Assembly (NCBI RefSeq): GCF_000169175.1
Contig: NZ_AAWS01000038.1
Coordinates: 30,006-94,005 of the forward strand
Reading direction: 5' to 3'
Source: Microscilla marina ATCC 23134
GTDB taxonomy: Bacteria; Bacteroidota; Bacteroidia; Cytophagales; Microscillaceae
DNA length: 64,000 nucleotides
The translations under genes were made by a program, and so were the position numbers. The notes beneath the pieces are model-generated. The model made no database searches. It saw only the letters and a list, made by a program, of their open reading frames with translations, and was not told the origin of the DNA. Positions 35,953-44,173 of this stretch are shown here, in pieces (the stretch's first letter is position 1; the number at the start of each line of letters is the position of its first letter).

Positions 35953-38900
35953 TTACCCTGCTCCCAATAGTTTTAGCAACTCTACTAAGCCAAAGTCAAT
36001 GGCAAGCCCGAAAATAATACCAAAGCCAAAACCGTAGCCAATCAAGTATTTGAAATACTTACCAGCAAATCCATAAAACAGCTTTTCTAACTGTTGGGGG
36101 TGCATGTTTTCAATCTCAGTAACTACTATTTTTTTAAAATCTATCGAATTGATCAATTCACTGATATTGTTTTCCAGCGAGGTGAAAATAGACTTGGTCA
36201 GTGTTTTTACTAGATACTCTTTGGTAGGAGTAGCAATGCTTTGGGTAATTTTGGTTAAGTTTTGTTCAATAAAATTTTCCAGTTCTTTTATAATCACTTC
36301 CTTACTTTTGGGGTCGTGCAAGAGCTGGTGTAATGCAGCCGAAATATCATCTTTGAACACCGCCAGGTCGAGCATTTCGTTCAACGATTTGGTTTTGGCA
36401 CGAGCCACCATTTTTTCTATCAAAATACGCTGATGATTTTGAAAACCAGAAGATTGGATCAGAAACTTCGCTACCCTTTCATTCAACGCATCAAAGGTGT
36501 CGTTGTCTAAGCCCTTAAGCAAGTTGTTAAGAGGAGTAGGCAATAGCCTGCGGCGAATAATTTGCCCCAATAACATGCTCAACGGGCTGGCTATAGCCGA
36601 AATGTTCTGAGGGTTTTGTAATTGCATTTTTATAAAGCCGAGTACCAGGTTGAGTTCTGGCAACACCACCGACTGAGAGTAGCCCACCAACTGGGCGGCA
36701 TTGGCGTTGAGAAACTGATTGATTGGTATCTTAAAAATTCTTTCCTCCAGTACAATGTCAAGCAATTGTTTGATTCTAAACAGCAACAACGAATCGTTGA
36801 GTACATGGTCAATTCTCTGTTTTAGGTTGTCAGTATCCAGTCCTACATCGTGCTGTATGTCGGCAATGCGGATAGAGCCCAACGTGACTATTTCTTCATG
36901 AATAATTTCGTGAATGCTGTCAAATTCGTTCTCAAAAAAATCAGGAATTCCTTCTTCAATCAAGTTACTGGCCGATCCTTTGATTGAGCCCTTATAAGTC
37001 CAGGCGAGCGAGTTTTGCGCATAAGCATCTTCGTACACCTTATCGGCTATATCGTCTTTGTTTTCTTTGAGCCAATCGAGCCCTACATGAATAATTTGTT
37101 TTAATATATTATTCAGGTTGTTTTCCAGTAACTGAATGAGCTTACCACCCAATAAATCTTTGACTTGAACTTCATCGTTAAACTCTGCAATTATTTTTTC
37201 ATTGATCAGTGCAAACGCCCAGTCTTTGAGCTGAGGACTTTGTAGCTTTTTCTTAATAAAACCAAAAATTTGATCTTTTAACTTTTGAGTTTGCGATTCC
37301 CCCAGCAAAGTATGCAAGTCTTTGGCGAGCAGTTCATTGAGTTTGCCGCCCAACTGGGGCAGGTTTACCAATTCCAGCACTTTAGCTACAGTGAGCTTGC
37401 CATTGAGTTGACCAAACTGTTGTTCTATGACCTGTTGCAGAAACTTCTCCAGGTGATCATTGATGTTTTGAGGCAACATTTCTCCTAGCGTAGGGTTGCT
37501 TATACGAGTCTTGTCTATGCGTCGTTCTATCAGACTTTCCAACGAATGCTGAAAACTGTCTCGGTTGAGGTATTGCACCAGGCGGTCTTCTATGCCAGTA
37601 GTATCCAGTTCGGTCAGTTTCCAATCTTTGTATTGGCTAATCACCTGCCCAATGCCATTGGTAATACTTTCTTCCTGCGAAAGCAGGTAGTCATACAGTT
37701 TGCCCCCTACATTTTGCGAAATTCCCTGTTCGTTGCTTTGGATTAACTTCTCCAGAAAAGCATAACGGTTTTTACCCAACATTGCCAAAAAACGGCGCTC
37801 TATGATTTCCTGATTTTTGGCAAAATTGCCCTTAAGAGTATCTTGATTGAGCAGGCTATCGCCAATAAAACGCCCCATACTTTCGGCAAAGCGAGCTTTG
37901 TTTTTTGCCACTACCCCAGGAGTAAACGGTAAACGTCGCTTTATAAAAGGAATTTTTACTGGTTGGTAAGGCCTGAATATCATTTTAATGGCAAGCCAGT
38001 TGGTACCCCAACCAGTGGCCCCATAAGCTGTGGCTGGCACAGCTATTTTGGCGGCCGATTGACCTACCGTAGGCAAAAAATTAAGCAATCCGCCAGTAAC
38101 TGCCCCCAACAAGGCTCCAAAATAACTAATAGGTTTGAGTTCCTTACCCAGCGCCTTGTAGATCATCCCTTTGAGTTTATTGTCGGGCAGGTTGGCAAGG
38201 TTGTGTTTTACCAAATCTTCTACCCGTCCTTCCATCAGCTCACTCAGGTTGCTACTCAGGTAACTTTGCAAATACCCTGAGAGGTGTTGGTCGAGCGATT
38301 TGATGTTTCCCAACTGTTGAATATAATGGCGTAATTTATCTTGTTTAAGATGTTGGGTTTGTTCTTGTAGCAGGTTACCTATCATGCCCAGCATCCACTG
38401 ATGCAGTTGTTTGTTTTGTTCTACCCTTACCAAGGCGTCCAGCGAGCGCTCATCGGCATAATTGACAATGGCTTCGTTGATCACTTTTTGCAATTGAGGG
38501 TGGCTTTTCTGAAGAATGGTGCTCAGTACCTCCCTTACTTCTTTGGTATACTTACCCAATTGCTCTCCTTTGAGCACATTACCTAGTGGTTGTTTGGCGA
38601 GTTTATTTATAAGCGTTTCTAAATTGTTTTGCGCAAATGTGCTTACTTTGTCGCTGTACAACCATTGGCTTTTCAGGTTCTTGTCTATCAGGTTTTGGAT
38701 AAACTTCTCCAGGTTTTTCTTAATATCTGCTTCTGATACAAAGCTGTTGAGTTTTCGGTCAAATAACTCTTTGAGGGAGTCTACTTTTAGGTTTCTGATT
38801 ACTTTGAGTAAACTGTCTTGAATGAGCGGAATCACCGTATCAAGCATTCGTTCCTGGTTAATGCTCTTGATGATGTCGCCAATGGTAGTTTTTTGCAAAT

Positions 38901-40116
38901 AATTGATGAGGTACTCGGAGGCTTGGCTGGCTATTTTTTCTGGCTCCTGCTTTTCAATAATGTCAATAATCTTTTGCTCAACCCCCACATAGTTGCCCAC
39001 ATTGCCTACAAAAATATTGACCAATAGTTTTTTGAGTGCTGAGGTGTTTTTTTGGAAACTTTGCTGAATAATTTCACTGAGTTTGCCCTTTTTTTCTTTA
39101 AGCCAGGGAACGAGCTTGGCAATGATGTTAGGCAGTTTGGTGGCAAGAAAATTCTCCACACTTATTTTAAGGTTGCCCGACAGCAAATCGAGAATAGTAG
39201 AGGACTCTTTTTCCAGGGTGTTGAGCAAAAATTTAAGTATGCTTTCTATGATGTCTTGCCCAACATCATTATCAAATATTTTCTCTACTTCAGCCACCAA
39301 TACCTTGGGCAGGTGCTCTATTCGGGTTTCGCCCAACAAGTCATAGAGCTTTTTATTGCCCACCTGTTTACTGATAGTTTCTATGAGCTGAGGTATATTA
39401 AGGGTGCGCAACGATTGCTGAATGATTTGATCTATGCTATCTGCATAGTTGTGCTTGAGCACTTCGTGCAAATCGCTAAAAATGGCGTTGCCGTTATTCG
39501 TAAGGGTTTGTAAGTCTTTTTCACTGATAAAATCCAGCACACTTTTTTGCTGAATATCTTGCATCAGTTCCAGAATAAAGTCATCTACATAATTGGTTTC
39601 CTCGTCAACAAACTCCTGAATAACTTGAGTAAGTGCTCCTGCAACATGTTGGCTTTGTTTGCCCGACAAAATTTGTCCCAGTGGCAAGTGTCCTACACTA
39701 TGTAGCAATACGTTTTCGAGGGGAGTAGATAAGCCCGTAACCATTGTTTGACTCAGGTTGGCAAATGACTGGTCGATGTGTGGAATATCTGCTACGGTAA
39801 ACCCGGGTGGAACCTGTGCAATCAGTTTGTCAGAAAATAAATCGTTGAGGATGTTATGAAGGGTTTCAGTAAAGCCGTTTTTTTGAAGTTCACGCTCAAG
39901 CGCTTGGTGGTGAATAACATCGCTTTCGACAAGTTTGCTTATCTGACTTTCAAACTCCGCCCTTTCTTTTACTACTACTCCTCCAAGGCTAAACTTTTTC
40001 TTTTTAGATATTTTCACCTTAAAATACTCTTGAAAGAGCATTTGAATTGCCAGGTAATTGGTAATGTAGCCTACAACTGAGCCAGCCAGTATTTTTGAGA
40101 AAATTCCACCTATCAT
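35953..40116 (-). CDS. Giant tandem DUF445 membrane-associated protein
   Basis: 1,387 residues. DUF445 proteins normally have about 380-420 residues. Here the signature occurs twice: GYITNYLAIQMLF at 16-28 with KISKKKKFSLGGVVVKERAEF, and GWGTNWLAIKMIFRPYQPVK near 700 with RRLPFTPGVVAKNKARFAES. Each is followed by several hundred residues of amphipathic helices with repeated patterns such as L-x3-L-x6-L. One helix lies at each end: an N-terminal one (about 5-25) and a C-terminal one (FKYLIGYGFGFGIIFGLAI). A mid-protein hydrophobic segment sits just before the second signature. The plan suggests a fused duplication spanning a space between membranes or bridging inner membrane and cytoplasm. Function of the family is unknown. 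The gene stands alone, ending at a strong terminator. Confidence 0.85.
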   Translation of the reverse strand: MIGGIFSKILAGSVVGYITNYLAIQMLFQEYFKVKISKKKKFSLGGVVVKERAEFESQISKLVESDVIHHQALERELQKNGFTETLHNILNDLFSDKLIAQVPPGFTVADIPHIDQSFANLSQTMVTGLSTPLENVLLHSVGHLPLGQILSGKQSQHVAGALTQVIQEFVDEETNYVDDFILELMQDIQQKSVLDFISEKDLQTLTNNGNAIFSDLHEVLKHNYADSIDQIIQQSLRTLNIPQLIETISKQVGNKKLYDLLGETRIEHLPKVLVAEVEKIFDNDVGQDIIESILKFLLNTLEKESSTILDLLSGNLKISVENFLATKLPNIIAKLVPWLKEKKGKLSEIIQQSFQKNTSALKKLLVNIFVGNVGNYVGVEQKIIDIIEKQEPEKIASQASEYLINYLQKTTIGDIIKSINQERMLDTVIPLIQDSLLKVIRNLKVDSLKELFDRKLNSFVSEADIKKNLEKFIQNLIDKNLKSQWLYSDKVSTFAQNNLETLINKLAKQPLGNVLKGEQLGKYTKEVREVLSTILQKSHPQLQKVINEAIVNYADERSLDALVRVEQNKQLHQWMLGMIGNLLQEQTQHLKQDKLRHYIQQLGNIKSLDQHLSGYLQSYLSSNLSELMEGRVEDLVKHNLANLPDNKLKGMIYKALGKELKPISYFGALLGAVTGGLLNFLPTVGQSAAKIAVPATAYGATGWGTNWLAIKMIFRPYQPVKIPFIKRRLPFTPGVVAKNKARFAESMGRFIGDSLLNQDTLKGNFAKNQEIIERRFLAMLGKNRYAFLEKLIQSNEQGISQNVGGKLYDYLLSQEESITNGIGQVISQYKDWKLTELDTTGIEDRLVQYLNRDSFQHSLESLIERRIDKTRISNPTLGEMLPQNINDHLEKFLQQVIEQQFGQLNGKLTVAKVLELVNLPQLGGKLNELLAKDLHTLLGESQTQKLKDQIFGFIKKKLQSPQLKDWAFALINEKIIAEFNDEVQVKDLLGGKLIQLLENNLNNILKQIIHVGLDWLKENKDDIADKVYEDAYAQNSLAWTYKGSIKGSASNLIEEGIPDFFENEFDSIHEIIHEEIVTLGSIRIADIQHDVGLDTDNLKQRIDHVLNDSLLLFRIKQLLDIVLEERIFKIPINQFLNANAAQLVGYSQSVVLPELNLVLGFIKMQLQNPQNISAIASPLSMLLGQIIRRRLLPTPLNNLLKGLDNDTFDALNERVAKFLIQSSGFQNHQRILIEKMVARAKTKSLNEMLDLAVFKDDISAALHQLLHDPKSKEVIIKELENFIEQNLTKITQSIATPTKEYLVKTLTKSIFTSLENNISELINSIDFKKIVVTEIENMHPQQLEKLFYGFAGKYFKYLIGYGFGFGIIFGLAIDFGLVELLKLLGAG

Positions 40117-40999
40117 ATAAATGATTTATTGGTTAAATTTGGTAAGTAAAATGGAAAAAATAAAATAGTCCAGAAGAACAAAATATCCCTGCCGTGCGGG
40201 ATTTACAATTAGTGGGTGAGCGAGCAAAAAATGTGGCATAGTTGGAAACTCCGATTCATCGGCACCAAAGCTATGGAGTCATTTTTTGAAGAAACACCCC
40301 CCACCATAGATATTGTTCTATGGATTAGTTGCGCAGAGCTTGAACTTCGTTCTGCGGCCAGGTTATTTTTGTAGTTTTACTAATGATCTACTTAATTATT
40401 TATGACGCGCTAAGATACTATAATCTTACATATTCTATCTACAACTTTGTTGAAAAGCCATAGACGTGCTTCATACTACTCACAAAAAAGATACAAAAGC
40501 CTTGAAAATGAGCACTTATGCAAAAAATGGCAGAAAACCTTACGCGTTTTGGCACTTGGTAGAGCAAAGAATTGTGGAAATACGAAATTTTGTCTTTTTT
40601 AGCAGATGCGTTTGTAATACAATGTCTAAAGCCTCTCAGGAAAGAGGTGAAACCAGTACTCCAGACACTAAATATGAAAAGGGGCAGAAATCTACTTTAC
40701 CTACTTAGAAGCCCCAACAAGGTTCTAGGGGCTAGGCTCTAGTGCACCCTGTTCTATAGGTAACTAATAAATTATAGTATGCTTACTTTCAGTGAGTTAT
40801 GTATTTGTTAGTTAGGAGTTCCGACAGGGGGCTAGGTGCACCCTGTTTAACTGCGTTGAGCTCATCACAGCAAATTGCTGTAGATTCGGTTTACAGGTAA
40901 CTACACTTTTCTATCACGTTGATTTTTAGCAACTTATAAAACCGTAGTTAAAAGGCATTTTTTTATTAAATCAGCAAAAAACCACTACTAATATATTGA
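40117..40999. other. 883-bp intergenic region with a modular repeat
   Basis: The left half has no recognised feature. An open frame at 40466-40708 has no family features and is not called. The right half (40711-40905) contains two partial copies of a repeat that recurs at 53105-53237 and 60039-60215. Confidence 0.5.
40711..40905 (+). repeat. Modular dispersed repeat, copy A
   Basis: Starts with GCCCC...GGGGC, then GTGCACCCTGTT. One version is cut short and joined to GGTAACTAATAAATTATAG and CAGTGAGTTAT. A second version reads on through the core CCCTGTTTAACTGCGTTGAG and TAGATTCGGTTTACAGGTAA. The outer ends of the core (CCTGTTTAAC and GGTTTACAGG) form an imperfect inverted repeat. Confidence 0.7.
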
Positions 41000-42481
41000 A
41001 TGGATATAGATAAACTTTATATAAACCGAGACAATCATTGGTTGGCATTACATCAGGAACTAGAGTGGCTAGATGGGGTATTGAAAGTACGAGATACCCT
41101 TTTTAGAAACGATGAAACCGTTTTTAATTTTGAAGCATTGGTAAGCAATGTTTCCGCTCCACCCATTAACCCGATAGATTTTAGGCCTTCACATTATGCG
41201 GCGTTGCTTGAAGAGGTTTTTGCCCGTACTCCAGACAACATCATTCTTCACGATTTTCATGTAACAGAAGGCACGCTTCGGTTTATTCAATACGCCGAAC
41301 GGGTTATATTACTGTTGGCAATGTGCCCTTACCTGCGTCCTGGGTTGCTGGATTACTTCAGAATACAAGACGATCTTGGTCGTGATGTGGTGGAGTTTGG
41401 CGGCATTCATACCTCCAGTAACTTTAAAGGTTTTTTGCCTACTGGCGAAACTGCTATGCACATACTGGCAGGCAACGACCTGAGAAAAAGAGCCTTGGTA
41501 CAAGCCGTGATCAACCCTCAACATTACTTGTTTAGACAAGGCATTTTGTCTTTGTCGCGTACAATGGGCAATGATCCTCCTTTGGGTGGCCAATTGATTT
41601 TGTCGGACGAATACATAGACCGCCTGGTAAGAGGCAAAGAGTATGTACCCCAATACAACGAATCTTTCCCCGCCACGGTGCTGAATACCGACAAAACCTG
41701 GGATGACTTGTTTTTGAATGAACGAGAGGGTGAGATGGTAGAACAGGCGCGTCAGTGGGTAAAAAACTACGACAATGTACGCAGCATAGTAGGCGACAAA
41801 GCAATGAAGGGGTACCGGGTATTGTTGTATGGTCCTCCGGGAACGGGTAAAACCTTGACCTTGGCGTTGTTGGGCAAAGCCACGGGCAAGCCCTTGTACC
41901 GAATCAACATCTCGAACATTGTAGATAAATATGTGGGTGAAACCTCCAAAAAGCTGGAAATGTTGTTTTTGCAGGCTGCCAACAAAGATTGGGTGTTGTT
42001 TTTCGACGAGGCAGATGCCCTGTTTGGTAAGCGAACCAGCACTAGTTCGGCTCAAGACCGCTACGCCAACCAAGAGGTGAGTTATTTGCTCTATAAATTT
42101 GAAGAATACGAAGGAATGATTTTCTTGTCTACCAACAAAGGGGTAGACCTGGACGAAGCCTTTTCGCGTCGTTTTGATACGCAAATCCGCTACAGCGACC
42201 CTGATGAGTTTACCCGTCGTCGTTTGTGGGAGCACTTGTTTATCAACCGCGATATATTTGACCTTGATCCCACGATTAAGGTAAGTGAACTTGCCGAAAA
42301 AATACAGGTAACGGGCGCCTGGATAGAAAAGTTCAGAAACTACTGTGTATTACAGACGGTGTCGAAGGGTACCAATAACCTGAGTGCTGCCGAGTTTCGC
42401 CAGTACTTGTCTACCCAGCTAAGCACCCACGGTGGCTCGGTGCGAGGCAACATTCGCGACTTGTTTCGCAATAAGCGATAG
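41000..42481 (+). CDS. AAA+ ATPase resembling those of contractile injection systems
   Basis: 493 residues. The N-terminal 220 residues are helical, with a stretch (LRFIQYAERVILLLAMCPYL) and a possible winged-helix region. The AAA+ module spans about 270-480: Walker A GPPGTGKT (278-285), Walker B LFFDEADALFGKRT (333-346), sensor 1 FLSTN, and arginine-finger region SRRFD. The combination LFGKRT ... DRYANQEVSYLL ... AFSRRF is what I recall from the ATPases of Afp/PVC-type phage-tail-like systems. No sheath, tube or baseplate genes lie in this window, so this may be an orphan ATPase, part of a distant locus, or a CDC48/FtsH-like remodeller. It is a single gene with a terminator just after it. 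Confidence 0.85.
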   Translation: MDIDKLYINRDNHWLALHQELEWLDGVLKVRDTLFRNDETVFNFEALVSNVSAPPINPIDFRPSHYAALLEEVFARTPDNIILHDFHVTEGTLRFIQYAERVILLLAMCPYLRPGLLDYFRIQDDLGRDVVEFGGIHTSSNFKGFLPTGETAMHILAGNDLRKRALVQAVINPQHYLFRQGILSLSRTMGNDPPLGGQLILSDEYIDRLVRGKEYVPQYNESFPATVLNTDKTWDDLFLNEREGEMVEQARQWVKNYDNVRSIVGDKAMKGYRVLLYGPPGTGKTLTLALLGKATGKPLYRINISNIVDKYVGETSKKLEMLFLQAANKDWVLFFDEADALFGKRTSTSSAQDRYANQEVSYLLYKFEEYEGMIFLSTNKGVDLDEAFSRRFDTQIRYSDPDEFTRRRLWEHLFINRDIFDLDPTIKVSELAEKIQVTGAWIEKFRNYCVLQTVSKGTNNLSAAEFRQYLSTQLSTHGGSVRGNIRDLFRNKR

Positions 42482-42502
42482 CAGTATTGTAAAAATAACA
42501 TA

Positions 42503-42544
42503 ACAAAAGCCCACTTGAGGAAGGATTCCTTGAGTGGTTTTTTT
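42503..42544. terminator. Bidirectional terminator
   Basis: CCACTTGAGG pairs with CCTTGAGTGG (two mismatches) with A-rich sequence on the left and seven T on the right, between convergent genes. Confidence 0.75.
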
Positions 42545-42546
42545 GT

Positions 42547-42993
42547 TTACTTCACCGTAATAGTTACTGTGGCAGAGCTGGGCAGTTGGTTGATACTGTT
42601 GCCCTTGAACTGAATATCGTAAGTACCAGGTTTGGTAATGGGGTAGCTTTTGTCCAATGTAAAGCTTACCTCCGTTGATGCGCCACTTTTCAGGGTTTGG
42701 TAGTCGTCAGCTTCCGGAGTACTACGTTTTGCCAGAAGGCCTTGATAGTCTACCTCGCTTATGCTGAGGCAATTGCTGCGAAAACCTTCAAAAGGTGTGT
42801 GCCATTTGCAAAACTTATAGGGTTTGTCAGCATTGTTTTTTACCACCATCTTGAGCCGAATGTCTTCGCCCACGGCATAGGTGGTTTTTTCGGGAACAAG
42901 GGTTACTGTCAATTGTTTGTGGTTGGTTTGAGAAGAAGAAGTACAAGCAAACATACCTACACTTACCCATAGAATATAAAGGTAGCTTTTCAT
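42547..42993 (-). CDS. Small lipoprotein resembling the prodomain of Lys-specific metalloproteases
   Basis: 148 residues. The signal peptide ends in a lipobox (GMFAC, Cys17), so this is a lipid-anchored protein. The rest is one Ig-like beta domain. The motifs CKWHTPFEGFRSNCL, DYQGLLAKRSTPEADDYQTL and a terminal GTYDIQF match what I recall of the N-terminal prodomain of deuterolysin-type (M35) peptidyl-Lys metalloendopeptidases (WxTPxEG, GxxxKR, DDYxxLxxG). No protease domain follows. It could be a stand-alone inhibitor or binding domain. Function is inferred from motif memory only. Confidence 0.68.
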   Translation of the reverse strand: MKSYLYILWVSVGMFACTSSSQTNHKQLTVTLVPEKTTYAVGEDIRLKMVVKNNADKPYKFCKWHTPFEGFRSNCLSISEVDYQGLLAKRSTPEADDYQTLKSGASTEVSFTLDKSYPITKPGTYDIQFKGNSINQLPSSATVTITVK

Positions 42994-43082
42994 AAATATT
43001 TGATTAGAGTTGTTAGCGATAAGTTATGGTAATGTCAGACAAATCTCAACTATTTTATGATTAAAACTTTTCCCACCTGCAA

Positions 43083-43090
43083 TATTTTTG
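43083..43090 (+). promoter_or_regulatory. Candidate -7 element (TATTTTTG) of pspA
   Basis: Exact TAnnTTTG match about 48 bp upstream of the pspA start, which would give a leader of roughly 40 nt. No TTG -33 box at normal spacing. Confidence 0.4.
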
Positions 43091-43137
43091 TATTATGGAT
43101 ACTCGTATTACTTACCTTATAAAACTTACTTTTACTT

Positions 43138-43806
43138 ATGAGCATTTTTAAACGGATTGCCGATATTATCCGGGCTTATATCAACGACTTATTTGATAAG
43201 GCCGAAGACCCCGAAAAGATGATTAAACAAATGGTCATAGAGATGGAAGAAGGGGTGGCTAAGTCAACAACTGCTTTGGCGAAAGCCCTGGCAAGCGAAA
43301 AGCAATTGGAACGAAAATACAAAGGACTGGCAAATAAAGCGCAAAACTGGGAACGCAAGGCAATGGTGGCGCTACAGAGCGGCAACGAGAACCTGGCACG
43401 TCAGGCGTTGATGCAAAAAGCCACGCTTGCAACACAAGCCAATGAGTACCAGAAAATGCTAAAAAACGCTTCGGCAGCCACTAAGTCGTTGCGTAATCAG
43501 GTAGACGCCCTCAAGTCTAAGCTCAAAGAAGCCCGCATGAAAGAAAGTACCTTATTGGCACGCAACCAAATGGCCAAAACCCAAAAGAAACTTGCCAAGC
43601 AACTGGGAGGCTTTGATATGGACAACAATTTTGCTCGATTTGATAAGTTTGAAGAGCGCATACTTAAAGCAGAAGCAGAGGCAGAAGCAATGGTAGAGCT
43701 TGCCGATGAGAGCGGAGGGTTAGACGATGAATTTAAAGCCCTTGAGCAGAGTTCTTCTATCAATGAGGACTTGGCACAATTGCGCGCCAAAATGAATATG
43801 GGGTGA
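43138..43806 (+). CDS. pspA: PspA/IM30 (Vipp1) family membrane-stress protein
   Basis: 222 residues. The N-terminal amphipathic helix (MSIFKRIADIIRAYINDLF) is followed by DKAEDPEKMIKQMVIEME, the family signature, then long coiled-coil helices up to about 200. These ESCRT-III-like proteins coat and repair the inner membrane under stress. The usual partners (PspF, PspB/C) are not nearby, as is common outside Proteobacteria. The C-terminal extension is acidic (about 165-222). A single gene followed by simple repeats. Confidence 0.93.
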   Translation: MSIFKRIADIIRAYINDLFDKAEDPEKMIKQMVIEMEEGVAKSTTALAKALASEKQLERKYKGLANKAQNWERKAMVALQSGNENLARQALMQKATLATQANEYQKMLKNASAATKSLRNQVDALKSKLKEARMKESTLLARNQMAKTQKKLAKQLGGFDMDNNFARFDKFEERILKAEAEAEAMVELADESGGLDDEFKALEQSSSINEDLAQLRAKMNMG

Positions 43807-43827
43807 GTTTGAGTCGATAAATATTTT

Positions 43828-43866
43828 AATTACGAATTACGAATTACGAATTGGCGCAAAGCGCAG
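43828..43866 (+). repeat. Dispersed AATTACGAATTAC/TTGGCGCAAAGC repeat, copy 2
   Basis: Three back-to-back AATTACG units followed by AATTGGCGCAAAGC, the same sequence found in reverse orientation at 8173-8219. Confidence 0.6.
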
Positions 43867-43950
43867 CTAAAACTGCAGGCTACCGATTCCCAACTAATTC
43901 GCAAATATGATAATTTAAGGCTAAAGGCTCAATATAAACAGCCAAACAAA

Positions 43951-44058
43951 AGCTAAAGGCTAACAGCCCACCATAGCTCAAAAAAAAGCTAAAGGCTAAC
44001 AGCCCACCATAGCTCAAAAAAAAGCTAAAGGCTAAAAGCCCGCCATAGCTCAATATAA
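43951..44058 (+). repeat. Three 36-bp tandem repeats
   Basis: Units start at 43951, 43987 and 44023. Each begins AGCTAAAGGCTAA and contains AGCCCACCATAGCTCAA. The first two are identical and the third has two changes near its middle and a variant end. A degenerate half unit precedes them. There are no spacers, so this is not a CRISPR array. On the minus strand the units read as a 12-residue repeat (SYGGLLAFSFFL), but that frame has no other support. Confidence 0.85.
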
Positions 44059-44173
44059 AGGTAAAGGCAGGTTGGGAGTTACGTTTTCCCAACCTCCATT
44101 TCCTGTGAAGGTCTTACCGGAGGGTGACCTGAGCAATGCAAACCCACATGTTTTTGTACAGCTTGTATAATCA

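Noticed and set aside
40466..40708. Open frame of 80 codons in the long spacer before the AAA+ gene
   Set aside because: Lys/Ser-rich, no domain. It ends just before the dispersed repeat and looks like chance.
41309..42235. Long open frame (308 codons) antisense to the AAA+ gene
   Set aside because: The forward frame carries full AAA+ motifs. The reverse frame has no recognisable domain and lies wholly inside it.
43951..44058. Possible CRISPR array
   Set aside because: The 36-bp units are directly adjacent, with no unique spacers and no cas genes in the window.
43880..44092. Frame with three SYGGLLAFSFFL repeats
   Set aside because: The repetition is a by-product of the 36-bp DNA repeat, with no start context or homology.
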